Assembly (NCBI RefSeq): GCF_030848805.1
Contig: NC_092359.1
Coordinates: 17,449,579 to 17,513,578 of the forward strand
DNA length: 64,000 nt
From: Temnothorax longispinosus
Taxonomy: Eukaryota; Arthropoda; Insecta; Hymenoptera; Formicidae
Reading direction: 5' to 3'
In this document: positions 10,456 through 23,737 of the stretch, one piece after another
Position numbering within the stretch: the first letter of the stretch is position 1
Layout of the letters: every line of letters begins with the position of its first letter
Made by a program: the position numbers and the translations under genes
The notes under the pieces: generated by a model
The model's database searches: none
What the model was told of the DNA's origin: nothing
The model's input: only the letters and a program-made list of their open reading frames with translations

Positions 10456-13400
10456 GGGCTAACACAAAACATCACCTTGCAAATTGGTTAATTCCGTGCC
10501 AAACCTGCGGAAATTCCACGAAGTATGTATCTAGCGGCTTCGTGTCGCGGTCTGCTCCTTGCCACCCCTTTTTCTCCCCATCAACGTAGAACAGGGTATG
10601 GGAGTCGGCCACGGTCCCCCCCGGATTGCCTTGCCTGCTCGTCGTCCTCAGTCTTACTCCAGTTTGCCGTGCGAAGTGAATTCCAGACAGTCTGCCCCGT
10701 CTTCCCTCTTTCGCTCGTCATTCTGTTTACATCTTGACGTCGCAACAAGGATATAGACAATGAATTGATATTCGGTCTCGCGAGAAATTGAGTTGACGCG
10801 CTCTCTAATTCCGTGAACACGCCGAGCATCGCTTCTCATTAATTTCTTGACTTAAATTTTACCTTTAAAATTAATAAGATATATCCGTTTCTCTCAACAT
10901 TAATTTAAAAAATAGTGCAATGACAAAAAATAGTTACGTAATTAAGAAAAAAATGCATCTTTTTTGAAGATTTAAAATTTAGGAAAATGAGGTAAAGTTT
11001 TTCTCGAACATCTCTTTTTATCTTTTAAACTTGATATAATAATGAGAAAACAGGGAGAGAGAGATGTGTAAACATAATTACGGAATTTTACATGTTGGGT
11101 ATATCTTGTGAGATACAACGGCAAGTTCGGGGTTAAATCGCTAAGCGTCGAGCGTTAACCCCGTCTGGCATAAAGCGGTAAAATCCCAGCGCGGCGGGTA
11201 GATGAATTCGTCAGATATCATCGATCGGGATGCGTCTGGTCGTGCTGATACGCGCATTATCGACGATCGGAGACGGGCGTGAACGAGCTGTCGCTCACGC
11301 GAACGTTAATTACACCGTTAATAATTGTCGCGCGAAAAGTGGGTTTCACGCCGTGTCCTACAAACGTGCCACGTAACTTCCGCTAAGCGTCCGTAATATA
11401 AGGTAATCCAACTACGGTAAAAAACTTTCGTGGAAGTTTAATTGCACGGAGAACTCGGAAGGGGGGGGAGGAAACCCGTTAAGATTACTGTGTTAAAATC
11501 GACGTGTAATCATGGCAAAATAACTGCTATTTTTAATCGATTTAGTTTTTTATCCGTGGCTGACAAGACATGTGGTAAATGTTAGGATCTTGTTTTCCCG
11601 CAAATTTTTTAGCTATTCGAGTTAAAGGTCAGTCAAGAGATTATTGCGTTAAGTAGACTAAACAGTTTACATTTTCATGGAATCATTGGCCGCGGCTTCA
11701 AACGCATTTTTAGACGAAACTTTAGAGCTCGGTTTCTAAGTATTTCGACGTAAATATATATACATTCCGTTTCTTCGACGCAAAAAGTCATTCAATTATC
11801 AATCTGGCTTTGGATATTCGGTCCATTTGCGATTGACTCACTTCCGCGATAGGGATTTTCACTGATCGAATTTTCCCCGCGAAGCGCGCGACAAGATCAT
11901 TTATTTCTCGGCTTCTTCCCACGTGGAAGGGGTTGACCCTGGTGGCGTCTCCTTGAATACTGCTGGGAAAGGAGGGGGCTGTTTGTGTCACTCCACCCGC
12001 GATATTGTTGACACGCGAACAGGAATGTGGCACGCACGCGTATCCACATTCTGCACTGTATTGGCGCCTATTTGCTCTCACTGTGTTCTATGTACATGTG
12101 CACCCATGTATGTATGAGTGTGTGTACATGCGCGCGTTTATCCTCCATTCTGAAGAAGACTTCTGTGGAAGCTGGCTGCGCGTGAATACACACACACCTA
12201 TACACGCACCCTCGAGTTCTCACCAGCCATGCACACATAGGATGTTGCGCGTCGGCTGGTGCCAGAAGGCCTTCGTCGCCCGTTCCACCTGTTTGTGCGG
12301 GAGTTTCCCCGCGAAACTTTCAGTTGCCGAACAACAAAGTTCCCGGCTGGCCGAACTACTCCCGCGAACGGGCGGCGCGCCGCGCGCGTTCTCTCCGCTC
12401 TGCGGATCGATACCTCCGTAAGCCGCATAAATAAAGCCGCGGCAGCTGCCCGGCCCTGCGTGTTGTGTTGCGACTTTGTGCCGGCTTCCCACCTTGATCG
12501 ACGTCGGGAGTCGTGGCGTTTGAAGAGAGAGGTCAGTCGTCGAGAACGAAATGTCGATGGTTAAGAATCTGGTTACGCTGATTTCGGCAAAAAATTGTCG
12601 GAGGAACATAACGCTTTTATGATGGCAAAAAACGATCAAATGGTCTATCTGAGAAATTTTTTTATAAATGTGCAACGAGAGAGAAAGAGAGACAATTGTA
12701 TTCTCATCGTGGGAAATTAAATAACAATGGTTTTATTGCATCTAATTAGGGAGGATGATACATAATGGGAATACTATATGATGAAACAATACGATTTCTA
12801 TAACATTTACATAGGTACAGGGAATGTAATGTAGAAATGAATAATATAGGTTGTTCCATTCGTATTTTTCTATATTATTTTGGAGCACTGCAATTAATTA
12901 AATATTTAAATAAAATTACGTCAGTTTGAATTAAATTTCAAATGAAGTATTTTAGAGTATCTTCACTGAATGTTATTTAAATAGATATATTGTTCATTTG
13001 GATGAATTTGGCGATGACATTTAATCGCTTGTTTTTTATATCCGTGTCAAACTGTTTTAAATATATCTACTATATATACATAAGCTGTTAATGTGTCAAT
13101 ATAGATTTATTATAGAAATGACTATTTGATTAACATCCATTAGTGTGATAACTGTAGAGATATAGCATGCCATATAATTTCCCCCCAAAGGGTCAGTGTC
13201 CCAGGTCAGTGTTTCCATTTTCGTGAATCATTTCGCGCGTATTGACGGATTACGTCGCGTTTGTCACTCTGCATATTGAGCAGCAGGTAATTATAGAATG
13301 TTATTATATCCAAATTCTCAGCGAGTTATCATTCGAGAACTTGCAGACGCTTGCAGACGTCTCGGCAAGCAAGAAAGTTGCAGAAACAACGAGACACGCG

Positions 13401-16400
13401 GCACCATAAAGCTCTTCTCTCACACACACGTCCACACGTTCCTTCTCTATTTTTTTTCCTTTAGCTCTTTTTACCCTCTTCTTCCCCGTTCTCGTTCAAT
13501 ATTGATTACCGATAAATTCCGCGTAGCCATACTCGACTAAGCGTAAAGGTAGCCATTTCGTTCATGGTTCGCCGATTCACAATGGGCTTCCGCCTAGAAT
13601 CCTGGCTTCTGTTCACGTACACACGGCGCAGAAATTAGTAAATGTACGTCGTACAGATTGCCTGCCGCTAGCAGGAAAGTGCTCCTTTATCCCTCGAAGA
13701 TCTGCCTCGGGTTTACCTTAAATAAATGCATATCGTCCTTTTCACTATTCGACGTTAAGTGGTATAACTGTATGTCACGTAGTTCTTGTCGTTTAGATTG
13801 TTTATCAAACAGGCCATCAATTATTGCTAAATTAAATTGGACCCTTTTTTTAAATTAAAAAATTCCACGAGTAAATTAAGAGACACGAGGAAAACAATAG
13901 TGAAAAAATTTAACGATCTCTCGCATACCGCGTATTCCGCGCAAAATTTTTCGTGGCAGAAAAATTTTATCTCTCTCTCTCTCTCATTCAAACATAAAAA
14001 AAATACATTTCCAAATTTCGGTCAAATTGCGCGGCCGGATCCCGTTATGTCTAAATAAATTGCAGTCGCGAGAAACATGAAGCGAGGTTTATACGACGTC
14101 GTATGTCGCTCGAATGTTAAAACTTGGCGCGATCTCGCGTTATACGCGGGATGTAAAAGGACCGTGATCGGAAGCCGATAATCCGGTAGTCACTTTGAAT
14201 GCACGTAACGTCGGCTCGACTCTTGATGGCGGGTTCTAGAGATTCGTCGGCCGCGCGTCTCACGGTCGAATAAATCGGAATCATTGTGCAGGGCAATGGA
14301 GAACGCGGCGGCGCATCGCATTAAGAAACGCGCCGTAAAATTGCCAAGTTTTTCGCTCGGCATGCTCGAATGGCCGAATGCCACGCTGCTTGAAATCGAT
14401 ATTCGCTCCGCTTTACCGAGTCGTGCACTAAAGGAGCTCGGAGTGTAAGTTCTTATTGCCTCAATATAATGCGGATGATGCGCTATATCGCGAAAACCGA
14501 TCCTGACCTACATCGGAGAGCAAAAGGATGGCATTTGTCTCTTGTACGAGGAAACTTAGTTATCACGTTTGATTTTATTTTATTATCATTATTTTAATGG
14601 ATTGTATTTTTTTTTTTACATAGAGAGGGGAGAGAGACAAATCATAAAATTAATGAAACTTAACAAAAGCGAATTAATATCCGATATATATGGATTGTCG
14701 CAGAGTCTCTATTTTTAATATTGATGGATTTTATAACGACTCTTATTTAATTAGATATTTCCTTAATCTCGAAGTCAGGATAGATTTAGAATCAAGTAAT
14801 GGTTCTTTAGAAGAAAAAGAAATTGTGAACTAAATTACGGAATTAAACCACCAAAAGCTTTTGGTTTACTTAAGAGAACTTTACATTTTCGGAAAGTCGG
14901 AACGTAATTACTAAGATTATTAATGCTGAATAAAACAGCGAATATTCCGTATATAAATTTACATTCTATTATTGCATATGCTACATTCGAATATTAATAA
15001 CGAGCCATCCGTGCTGAATATGATGATTTGTGACAACTGAATCTTTATCACATTTTTGTTTTCGAATGTCTCTCAGATATTGAGTATAATTCGCAGCCAT
15101 ATCATAAAATATTAATGCGATAAATACAATTTTTCGGTTGTACGTGTATATGTATATATGTGTATGCGCACGCTTATTGCATCTACACATCCAACGGGTT
15201 AAAAAATCTCTCTTACTTTGAAATCGTGATTTACTGCGTGGTTATTATATAGGCAATATAACGAATGTCATCAGAGTGTAATTCAAAACCACTATCTGTA
15301 CGTCACCTGTTGGCACGATAGCATAATTTGGCACGAACTCATGCTACGCGAGGTCGATTTGAAGCGATGTAATATATCTGTCCTACTAGTTTCGGATAAC
15401 GCTTAACTGTAGTTTAAGTACATATATATGAAGTGTAGTCTCATCAAGAGCCTTAGTATAATTTCGATAAGCTTAAACGTTAATGAATAAATGCGTGTAA
15501 ATAACGTGATAATATTTACGTGAGTTTGTAATTAAATAATCCGATAACTTTATTATCGATATTGTGGTCGGAGTTTTTTTTTATCGATTATTAAATGTTT
15601 AGTTACAGTCAGTTCGTTACACGAAAAATATCTGCTCTTTTTCCATCAAATATATATCAAATATCTGTTTTCTATCTAGATCTACAGCGTTGATGAGTGA
15701 TATAAGATGAGTGTAATAAGATTAAATAACGCTCAATATACATAAAAGTATGAAAAAAGGGTCTAGGAAAATCCCGAAAGTGCTCACGACATGTTCCAGG
15801 CACGTGCCGGTTTCGTATCTAATTTTCTTACTGAACGTTTCGATCGCCCATGCTGTGCACCTTCGGGTAGGGGAAACCGTTTTCCTCCCGTTAAAGAAGC
15901 GTTCTCTGCAATTTATATAATTGAAAATTTCAATAAAATGAGCGCTCGTGCAAGCGCGTAATAGCTTCTCGGAGTAGCGACAGCGTTCTCCAGAGCGACG
16001 TGCAACGAATTCCACGCCACGACCGCGTAATTCAATTAATTACGATTCCGCGATCGCTCGAACGCAACTTCTCGTTCGTGAAAGGGCCTTCCCTTCACGC
16101 CGCCCTTCTCTCTCTCTTCTCGTCCGCGCACTCGTTTCGCCATTTCGAGCTCCAGTCGAGTGGATTTTTATGGAGCTTGATTTGCGTATCCGTATATTCG
16201 CTGTTTGCCCGTGTCGTGCCTGACAGCTGCGCGGTGTTTATACGATAAGTTAGGGTAACTTATCAGAATACATCGATTAGTCGTGCTGAGTTTGCCGTAC
16301 GGTTTATTATAACAAAGAGACTATTAAATAACAAAAAAAAGAGAGGGAGGAGGAAGGAGAGAAAAGACTATATGGTCGAGTGAAACAATGTCGAATTAAA

Positions 16401-16799
16401 ATATCGTGAATGAATATTCTAATTAATAAGAATGTAGGTAGAATAACGATAAGAAATCTAAATCTTTAGAATAACACGTGTAATGAGAAGAAAGATGAGT
16501 AATAGATAAGGGAATACAAAACGAGAAATTAGATAAGAAGAACAGATGTAGCAAGTGAATGTAAAACTGAAGACAGAATTGAAGAAATGCAAATAAACTT
16601 TTATTTTGTATCACCGGTTGTGTATAAAATCGAAAGTCACGTGTGCGAAGAAGAGACAGGTAGATACAGACACGGTAGATAAAAAGAGCGTGTATGAGAG
16701 GGGGAGACAGATCGGGCAAGAAGTTAGATCGGAAGTGCAGAGCGAAGAGGAGCAAGGAGGAGGGTAGCCGACAGTTTATCGCGTATGCATCGCCGTGGC
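10456..16799 (+). other. Giant intron 3, middle part, no gene recognised
   Basis: Alternating AT-rich DNA (10860-11050, 12700-13190, 14560-15720) and CpG-rich patches (11100-11460, 12190-12530). The patch at 12190-12530 has open frames in several overlapping phases on both strands, which is a sign of composition and not coding. No tRNA, rRNA or transposon signature was recognised. A (TC)n run occurs at 13970-13985. Confidence 0.65.
13970..13985. repeat. (TC)8 microsatellite
   Basis: Eight perfect dinucleotide units in intronic AT-rich DNA. Confidence 0.9.
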
Positions 16800-17020
16800 T
16801 CGCCGAGTTTGCAACATTATCGTCACTCGCGTGACGTTCCTGGTTTCGAAAGCGGTTGCTCCACTCGTGGGATGACGACCGTGCGCCGGGGCATGGTGCG
16901 AACGAGCGAGGAGAGGAAAATAGGGGTAGTCTAGGGACGCGAAGGGAGAGGTACGGAAAGGGGACCCGGAGGGATCGACCCTCCATCGCTACTCGCGCGG
17001 AGAGCGGGGTAGAGTCCGAC

Positions 17021-17045
17021 GGCGGTGGCGGCGGCGGCGGCGGCG
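17021..17045. repeat. (GGC)n trinucleotide repeat
   Basis: A run of GGC units with one GGT interruption inside the CpG-rich block. It reads as poly-Gly or poly-Pro in spurious frames. Confidence 0.9.
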
Positions 17046-17365
17046 AGCATGCAGTTGACGAGCTGGCGGTCGGGTCGGGTGGTGGAAGCTGGTGTCGGGG
17101 CCGCCGAAGGAGAGGGAACCTCACAGGGTGACGGGCGTGTTGGGGAGCCGGGGCGAGCAGGGGGCCAAGCGATTCCGCAAAGCTCGTGCCAGTAGACGGC
17201 AGCACTGCGGCCCGGGCGTATCGCAGTTCGCGTTTGATCGTCAGCAACGCGCTTTTGTCTCTACCGCCTGGTCGACCTATCGTCCGTCGTCTCGAGGGTG
17301 AAGGTGCCTGCCCGACGATACCCCTTCACTTCCCCCCCCGTCCCGCTCCGCCGTCTCTCGTACAT

Positions 17366-17381
17366 GCGCGCGCGCGCGCGC
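17366..17381. repeat. (GC)8 microsatellite
   Basis: An alternating GC run inside the CpG-rich block. Such purine-pyrimidine alternation can adopt Z-DNA; this is a family property and is not shown here. Confidence 0.9.
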
Positions 17382-20300
17382 ACCTACCCCTTCCCCCTTC
17401 CCTTTCCGCTAACCGACGAGGTGGTTCTCCTATTGTTGTGGTCTTGACCGGCCCGCGCGCGTCGCCGTCGAGGGTATACATCGCGGCCGGGACCAGCTTT
17501 TTATCCCGCGTTTCTACCCCTGGAGATTAGCGGCGCGATTTATAGTGCTATCACGAGAGCTATATCGAAAATCGCGAGAATATCAAAGATAGGGAGGGGG
17601 GAGAGAGAAAGGGAGAGGGAGGAAAAGAGAGGGAGAGAGAGAGGTGATTGTGAGAGAGCGACGACTCCGGCTGGCCGGACGGATCGCAAGAATTCTGGCG
17701 GATTCGTGGCATCTAATATCCGGTCGATAATGCGTCGTGATGTAGCTCAGTGACAGCTGAAGAAGGGAACTTCGCACACCATCTTCGTTTATCCCCCGAG
17801 ATACATGGGCGGGGACTCTGCACAGCGGGTCCCGAGCGATCAGTGACGACAAGTCGATGCTGATTGTCGCCAGCACGGCGCGGCTGTGTCCTTCGTGTCC
17901 TGAGAAAGGATCTAGTTTCTAGTGTTTGGAGACTAGTTAGGGGTTGGTCCGAGTTCAGTGCCCTTCGCTTTAATAATTGAAGTGCGAGTTTCCTCGGTTT
18001 CTCAATCAATACCATGTCGTACCGCTGTCTCAATTAACACGTCAGTGGAAGCTGACGACATTTTCTTCAGTTGAAATATTCGTAGCTGCAGTGTCATCCG
18101 AAGTGAACATTTTTCTTCCTTCGACCTTCCGGTCGATGTTAGCTCATATAATTGATATCGGTTGATATTTTATCAACATTTCGGAAAAATATTGAGCGAT
18201 AATTATCGTTCGATCGATTGCTTTTCGCGTTTAATTTACCTCGTTTGTTGATTAATCTCGTCAACGAAAGTAAGATGTATTTCTGCATGTTTTTTCATTA
18301 CGTCGAATCACCAAACGCTAGGGTAAAATTTGCTTCAATCAATTCGCAAACTTATCGAGTAACTATGTTTCACATCTGGGAAAGGGTTCTTGTTGTTTAG
18401 GGAGCAGTTAAAGTTCGCGTTTACTAAATTTACCGGGATTTAATGAGACTCGTTTCTCCTGAACGAGGTCACGATCCCGGAATCCAACTTTCCCCCCCTC
18501 GGGAATCTTATACTTATCCTTCGCTTGTGCTTAGCCCGGGATAAATCAATTTACCTACCGATTCAGCTCGTCGCTCCGATTATCTACTCCTAGACGTTAT
18601 ATACAGCGAACGCGTTTCGATGCCACGAATCTTCCGGAAGTCGTTCGCGTCTGTCGTCAGGGGGGGAACGCACGCGTACATCGATACGATTTTTCCAGTG
18701 GAGAGGGCTTCACCGTCGTCGACCTAGCCTTTAAAGGGGATCCTGGATGCAAGGACGATTACGTATATATACACGTACAGCTTAATTTTGTGCCGCGCCC
18801 GTCTCGTGCGCGATTGTTAATGATCTCGTCGCCCCGCGGAGAACCCGTCGTATGATTGTGTGCTGTGTCAAGTCAGTGAAAGTCAAGTCACCGGTCTGCC
18901 CCGCTCCCTGCCTCATCATGGATAAACGCTCACAGTGACCGACCGGCCCGGACTGGTCCCACGTCCTCGACCTCGGACGACGTAAGTGCTCCATGATGAT
19001 GTGATTATACTGCCGGTGATCATTCCTCTTGAGATGTGCCCTCGAGACTTTTGTGCGTCTTGCGCTCTCTCTACGTCTCCGGATGACAGTGAAATATTAA
19101 CCCGGACATTTTAGAACTGGAGCAACTAATGCCACTCACTTGGCGATTTAAGAGTAGACTGTGAGAGGAAATGCAAGACTTGACTAACGTCAAACCAAGA
19201 AATTGTCATTGGGTGGTGGTTGCGCTAGTTCTATTATAAATTAGAATCTTTCGTTTTCGGATATGAAATATCTGTCAGATGGTAAAACTTTGACTCTATC
19301 AAGAAATATTGATATTGATTCTTTATATCCTTTATAACTTGTTATAAACTTGTTTTCAACTAGTATAATTAATTTGACTCTAACACTGCATTTGTTATTA
19401 TCTTTTTTTGAGTGAATATTGGGAGATTTATGTCGTTACTCTAATATTTAGAGGTCTATTTATTCAAGTTCTATACTTATCTTCGGGCAAACATGAGAGC
19501 GGAAGTTCACTGTGGTATGAAATTTAACGGAATTTAGCGGAAGGCGAACAGTGGGATCATTGATTTATTTGTGACTTAAAGCGAGCTGTCTGCATGATAA
19601 AGCTCAATCAATGATTCAAAGCGATAGCGATTCCAAGAAAGGACGGATATCTCGCGGTTGGGCAACTCGGCCAGCATATCGATTTGCCCGAATGCACTTC
19701 GGTATTTGCGAATCGTGATCGGACGTTCGCCAAACTAATTACGTGAAAACATCTCGGCCGGCACTCCGCTGGAATGGCTGTAATCAATAAAGTTTAACTT
19801 ATCCCGAGAAAAACTTACTTCTATTAATTGTTAGCATAGTTGAAATTGCGACACGTCAAATCTCTCGCGTTTCCAGCAAACGGTTGGTCCGAATTACATA
19901 TGAACTGAAATGTTTTGTCCATTGAAAGTTATTCCTCTACCACACAATCACCTTAAAACTCACTTCTATTTCAAGTCGCTTCAGGGAATCGCAAGCGTTT
20001 ACTTCGAATTTAATTTCTTTCCGAAAACGACTGTTCGCGGCAAAAACTTTCCACGAATAAGACAATCGAGCGCCACTCTCAATTCAGCGATCAGTAGCAA
20101 GATAGTTTCGGTATCAGGTTTTACTATCGAGAGTCATTCCGAAGGATAAAAAGCACTCCGTAGCAGCCGCAGCTTTTAAAGTCGAGGCAATTCTAAAATT
20201 ATTGCATTGCGAAGTACTCGGCAAAAAAGAGATGTCGATCGCATCGTATAAAGTATCGAGACGACCGATATTCCGATCCGCCGCGCCATTACGCGACGAG

Positions 20301-21481
20301 CACTTTCCATCATGATTCACTGTTCTTTCCGTTCCGCTGTTGTTGATATCGAGAGTATTTTTAAACGTAATTTTGCGGCTTCCGATATTTTGCCCGCGTT
20401 TACCTAGATTTTCATTGTCGCCGACGATAACAGGTAACATTCGTAGATATCGCGCAGCGATAAACAATCGAACTTTTTCTCCAACGTTACCGCGATAAAT
20501 GAGCGATAACATAAACACGGCGGCGATAATTGGAGTGTCGAGCGATAGATAAAAATAAAATTTGCGACGCGAAATAAAGCTAAAGTGATTTCGTAACCGC
20601 GGCGTACTTAAACATTTTACAAGCGTTTATAATACGTCGCGTGCGTATACAGAGCGTCAAGGTATCTTTTAAAACTTGTCATAATTTCCAGAAAATCTAT
20701 ACATGTATAAGCACACAAGCCTAACAATATAAGACGTATTCAAAACACCACTTTACACTTGAATATACTTTTATGCATTTTTTATTTTCTATTGGATAGA
20801 CATCGGTTATTTTAACCTCCCAGTTTTTTGTAGCTGACAAAATATTCCCGCGAGATGCATTATTAGCGCACACGCGAGCGTTGTTGAGATTATTTCGAAA
20901 ATAGTTCCGCGCCGAAGCAGCGCGGACATTCCGCGAATAGTTTGCCCCCGCGAAGTTATCTTTACTTGAGTCTCCAAGGAAACCGTTTTGGTGATAACGG
21001 ACAACAATGTTGTCGCGAAAAGAAACGAAATAAAGCGAGTTTCCCACTTCCCACCTATCACCCGCTTTCTTCCGCCAAACTCCTCGAATATCGTTTTTCG
21101 CCCTTTTTCCTCTCGCCGCCGTCGTCTTTTCTATTTAGTTGCGCGCGGATGTATACACGCGTAATGTGATTAACGAGCACACGAGAGAATTGTCACGGAC
21201 AACGGAAGGAGGAGGTAAAGAGGAAGAGAGAAAGAGAAAGAGAGTGAAGAAACAAAGGATATACAATGAAAAGAGGGGCGCGGGAGAAGTACGCGGGCGA
21301 AGATCTATTATGATGCGTCAGGGAGGGAGGATAACAGGGGAGGAAAAGAGGGGAAAAAGGGAGTCGCAATGGACGGAGGGTAAGGGAGAACGGATAGCGA
21401 TAGAGCGAGCGAGCGCGAGGGATGGAAAGAGAGAAGCAGCAGGGGTGAGTAGGTAGGGCGAGAGAAGACCGGAAGGGAGAA

Positions 21482-21516
21482 AGAGATAGACAGACAGAGA
21501 GAGAGAGAGAGAGATG
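21482..21516. repeat. (AG)n/(ACAG)n microsatellite
   Basis: GATAGACAGACAG followed by about eight AG units within a purine-rich block. Confidence 0.9.
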
Positions 21517-23710
21517 GTAGGGAAAATGAATTCTCGTTGGCAGTCAGATAACCCGGTGCGATCGATCGGCGAATATCTGCCGCTCCGACAGCGTTGTACA
21601 CACGCCGCACTTACACACAGAAACACGCGCCCTATGTACGCGGAAACACGGTTATATTATACATAGCGCAGAGACACGCTTATGTACCGTCAGGTATGCG
21701 CCGCGTACATGTATGTAGATTTATGCGCTCGCGTCCCGCGTTTACGCGTGTGTTTCGCGCGTGCACGTATACGCGCCGGCCGCGCACATCGAGAACACGT
21801 CTGCCGGCGCGACTTCGCGAACGGGAGGAGGGAGGAGGAACGCACATGCACTATGCATGAATGCGTGCACACATACACACGCCGGACCGGGCTGGATTTA
21901 TTCCCGGCGGAACTTCGCGACGCGTGGAGACGAGAGAGGAATGCGAGGGAGGAAGAGCGAAAAGAGCTCTGCGGCGAGATACGAGTATCCACGGACGCCG
22001 CCCGTCCGCGTGGACTGCCGAGAGGGTTGTCAAGGGCTCGTACATTTTCGATCTCTATCAAGGAATGCGTATTATAAAAGCATTAGAAAAAAAAGAGACG
22101 TTGCTTTACTGACAGATTCGAAAATTCTTAAGAAAAAATCGGCTTTGAGAAATCAACCTTTGCAAAGATATAAGAGAAACCATAAAACCATAAAGATATT
22201 CGATATTTATTTTTTTATTAGCTCTTGTTATTGATCTTTCTTGGTTACTGTCACTGTTATAAATTGCGCAGAGATATTGAGGTAATTGGCAGCAAGCGTT
22301 TGAAAGATATTTAAACTGAGCCTTCAATTTCTTGACGCGGATACTAATGTCGCTTTTAACGAGACACGCCAACGTCTCGCTCGTCCGTTTATCTTGCATG
22401 GCGGGCAGAAATTATGAATGGTTCTCGCGTGGAGCGCATTTCGGGATCGCGAATCTCAGTTCATCGCGCGGGACGCGACCGCGCGTATGCGCCTCGCCTT
22501 TCTTTCTCCCTTTCTCCGTATTACCGGCAATATACGCGCCACGGTCGTTTTAATATTACAGGTGGAGTACTAAATGATTCAGAAATCCGCGTTTATTTCG
22601 GGTCACCGCACGCGATTATCCCTCAAACGTGGAGCTTCGACGGATCTCTCGATCGTCAACGTGAGCTACGCGGATTCGAATAGCAACCCTCGCTCATATT
22701 TTATTAGTCGCTTTGCCCTCGTCGCAGCTCCTCTCGTCCTTCTCCGTGCTGGTCCTCAGCGGCGGCAGCATTTCCATCGAATAGCACCGGAAATTATTCA
22801 CGAACGTGAAAATCGCATCAAGGGGCGAAGGACGGGGGCTCTATCAGGCAGGTTAAATTTACTAAAAAAGGATTCCTCAGTTTTCGATAATCTCGGAAAT
22901 ATAATATTAATCGTGGCTTCAATACGATCATTTTCCCAATATTGCGCACGTCAATGTTACTTATGGAATAATATATTTTTTAATCACATGTTTTTAAAGT
23001 TTTCTCACACACATTAAAATTTTCAGTCTTAAATTTTTTAACTATAATTCTCTTCATTTCCTTTGTAACAGAAATGTCAAGCCATTAGTTGTTATTCAAT
23101 TACACGGAATACCTTAATTAAACTTTAATTTTTCACTGATAGAATAAAACACCCATGTGATAGTTTTTTTTACGAAGCTATCAGTAAGTAAAAATTAATT
23201 CTATTTTAATTTTGTCGAGGAACTTGTCATTAAGTCGTAAAACAATTTGTAGGTAAATTAGCTCTTTAGTCCATAGATAAGTTGTTCACGGATGTTAACG
23301 TACAATATCCACCGGCTGTCCTCCTCCAAGCTTTTTAAAATTGATCACCTGAAATTTTAATAATACCCCTTTACCGTCATAATCTTTGCATCCGCGCGAC
23401 TCAGCGAGAGGTGATTAAAACTCCGCGTTAACGAGGTACATATACACATCACTGTATAACGGACGATAATAAATTCTCGCGCTTTAGTAACGAGCACTCC
23501 GCGTTTTCTCGTAGAAGAAAAATGACGATGTCGACGTGAATTGTGCGTGCAGCCACGACGAGGCGAGGCGAGAAAGTGTGGTCCGCTGTCTGTCAATATT
23601 CCTCTGGATACTTGACTTGCATGCGAGTCGGGCGTGCGCATAGATAAAACGCGCGGCACGTCGACGACGGCGGCGGCTTTTGTCGCTTAACAAGGGTTGC
23701 AGTGCACAAA

Positions 23711-23737
23711 CGACGGCGACGGCGACGACGGCGGCGG
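23711..23737. repeat. CGACGG/CGG trinucleotide repeat
   Basis: Mixed CGA, CGG and GGC triplets repeated without long interruption, in a CpG-rich patch. Confidence 0.8.

Larger units (their letters stand above)
16800..18981 (+). promoter_or_regulatory. CpG-rich promoter-like region with candidate 5' untranslated exon
   Basis: This part of intron 3 stands out: GC-rich to about 17500, with (GGC)n and (GC)n runs, then several TCAGT-type motifs like insect initiators (about 17749, 17840 and 18874). It ends at a perfect donor, CGACGAC|GTAAGT, at 18981/18982. No long coding frame joins the donor; an ATG at about 18918 opens only a six-codon frame. A noncoding first exon spliced to exon 4 or a later exon would fit, giving a short isoform without the conserved N-terminal module. 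This is inference from composition and one splice site. The 274-codon minus-strand frame over 16423-17247 is not accepted as a gene. Confidence 0.3.

Noticed and set aside
12840..13060. Possible mariner-like end (AGGTTGTTCCATTCG) in AT-rich DNA
   Set aside because: The opening bases resemble some transposon termini, but no matching inverted end or transposase remnant was found nearby.
16423..17247. Longest open frame of the window, 274 codons on the minus strand
   Set aside because: The first half is Pro/Ser/Arg-rich from GC-rich simple sequence including a GGC repeat; the second half is Leu/Phe/Ser-rich from AT-rich DNA. There is no domain or signal, opposed open frames cover the same bases, and the sharp composition switch inside one frame is typical of chance.
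21139..22234. Overlapping frames of 100-157 codons on both strands
   Set aside because: Purine-rich and CpG-rich simple sequence gives Arg/Glu/Lys on one strand and Ser/Leu/Pro on the other. Five or more frames are open over the same bases.
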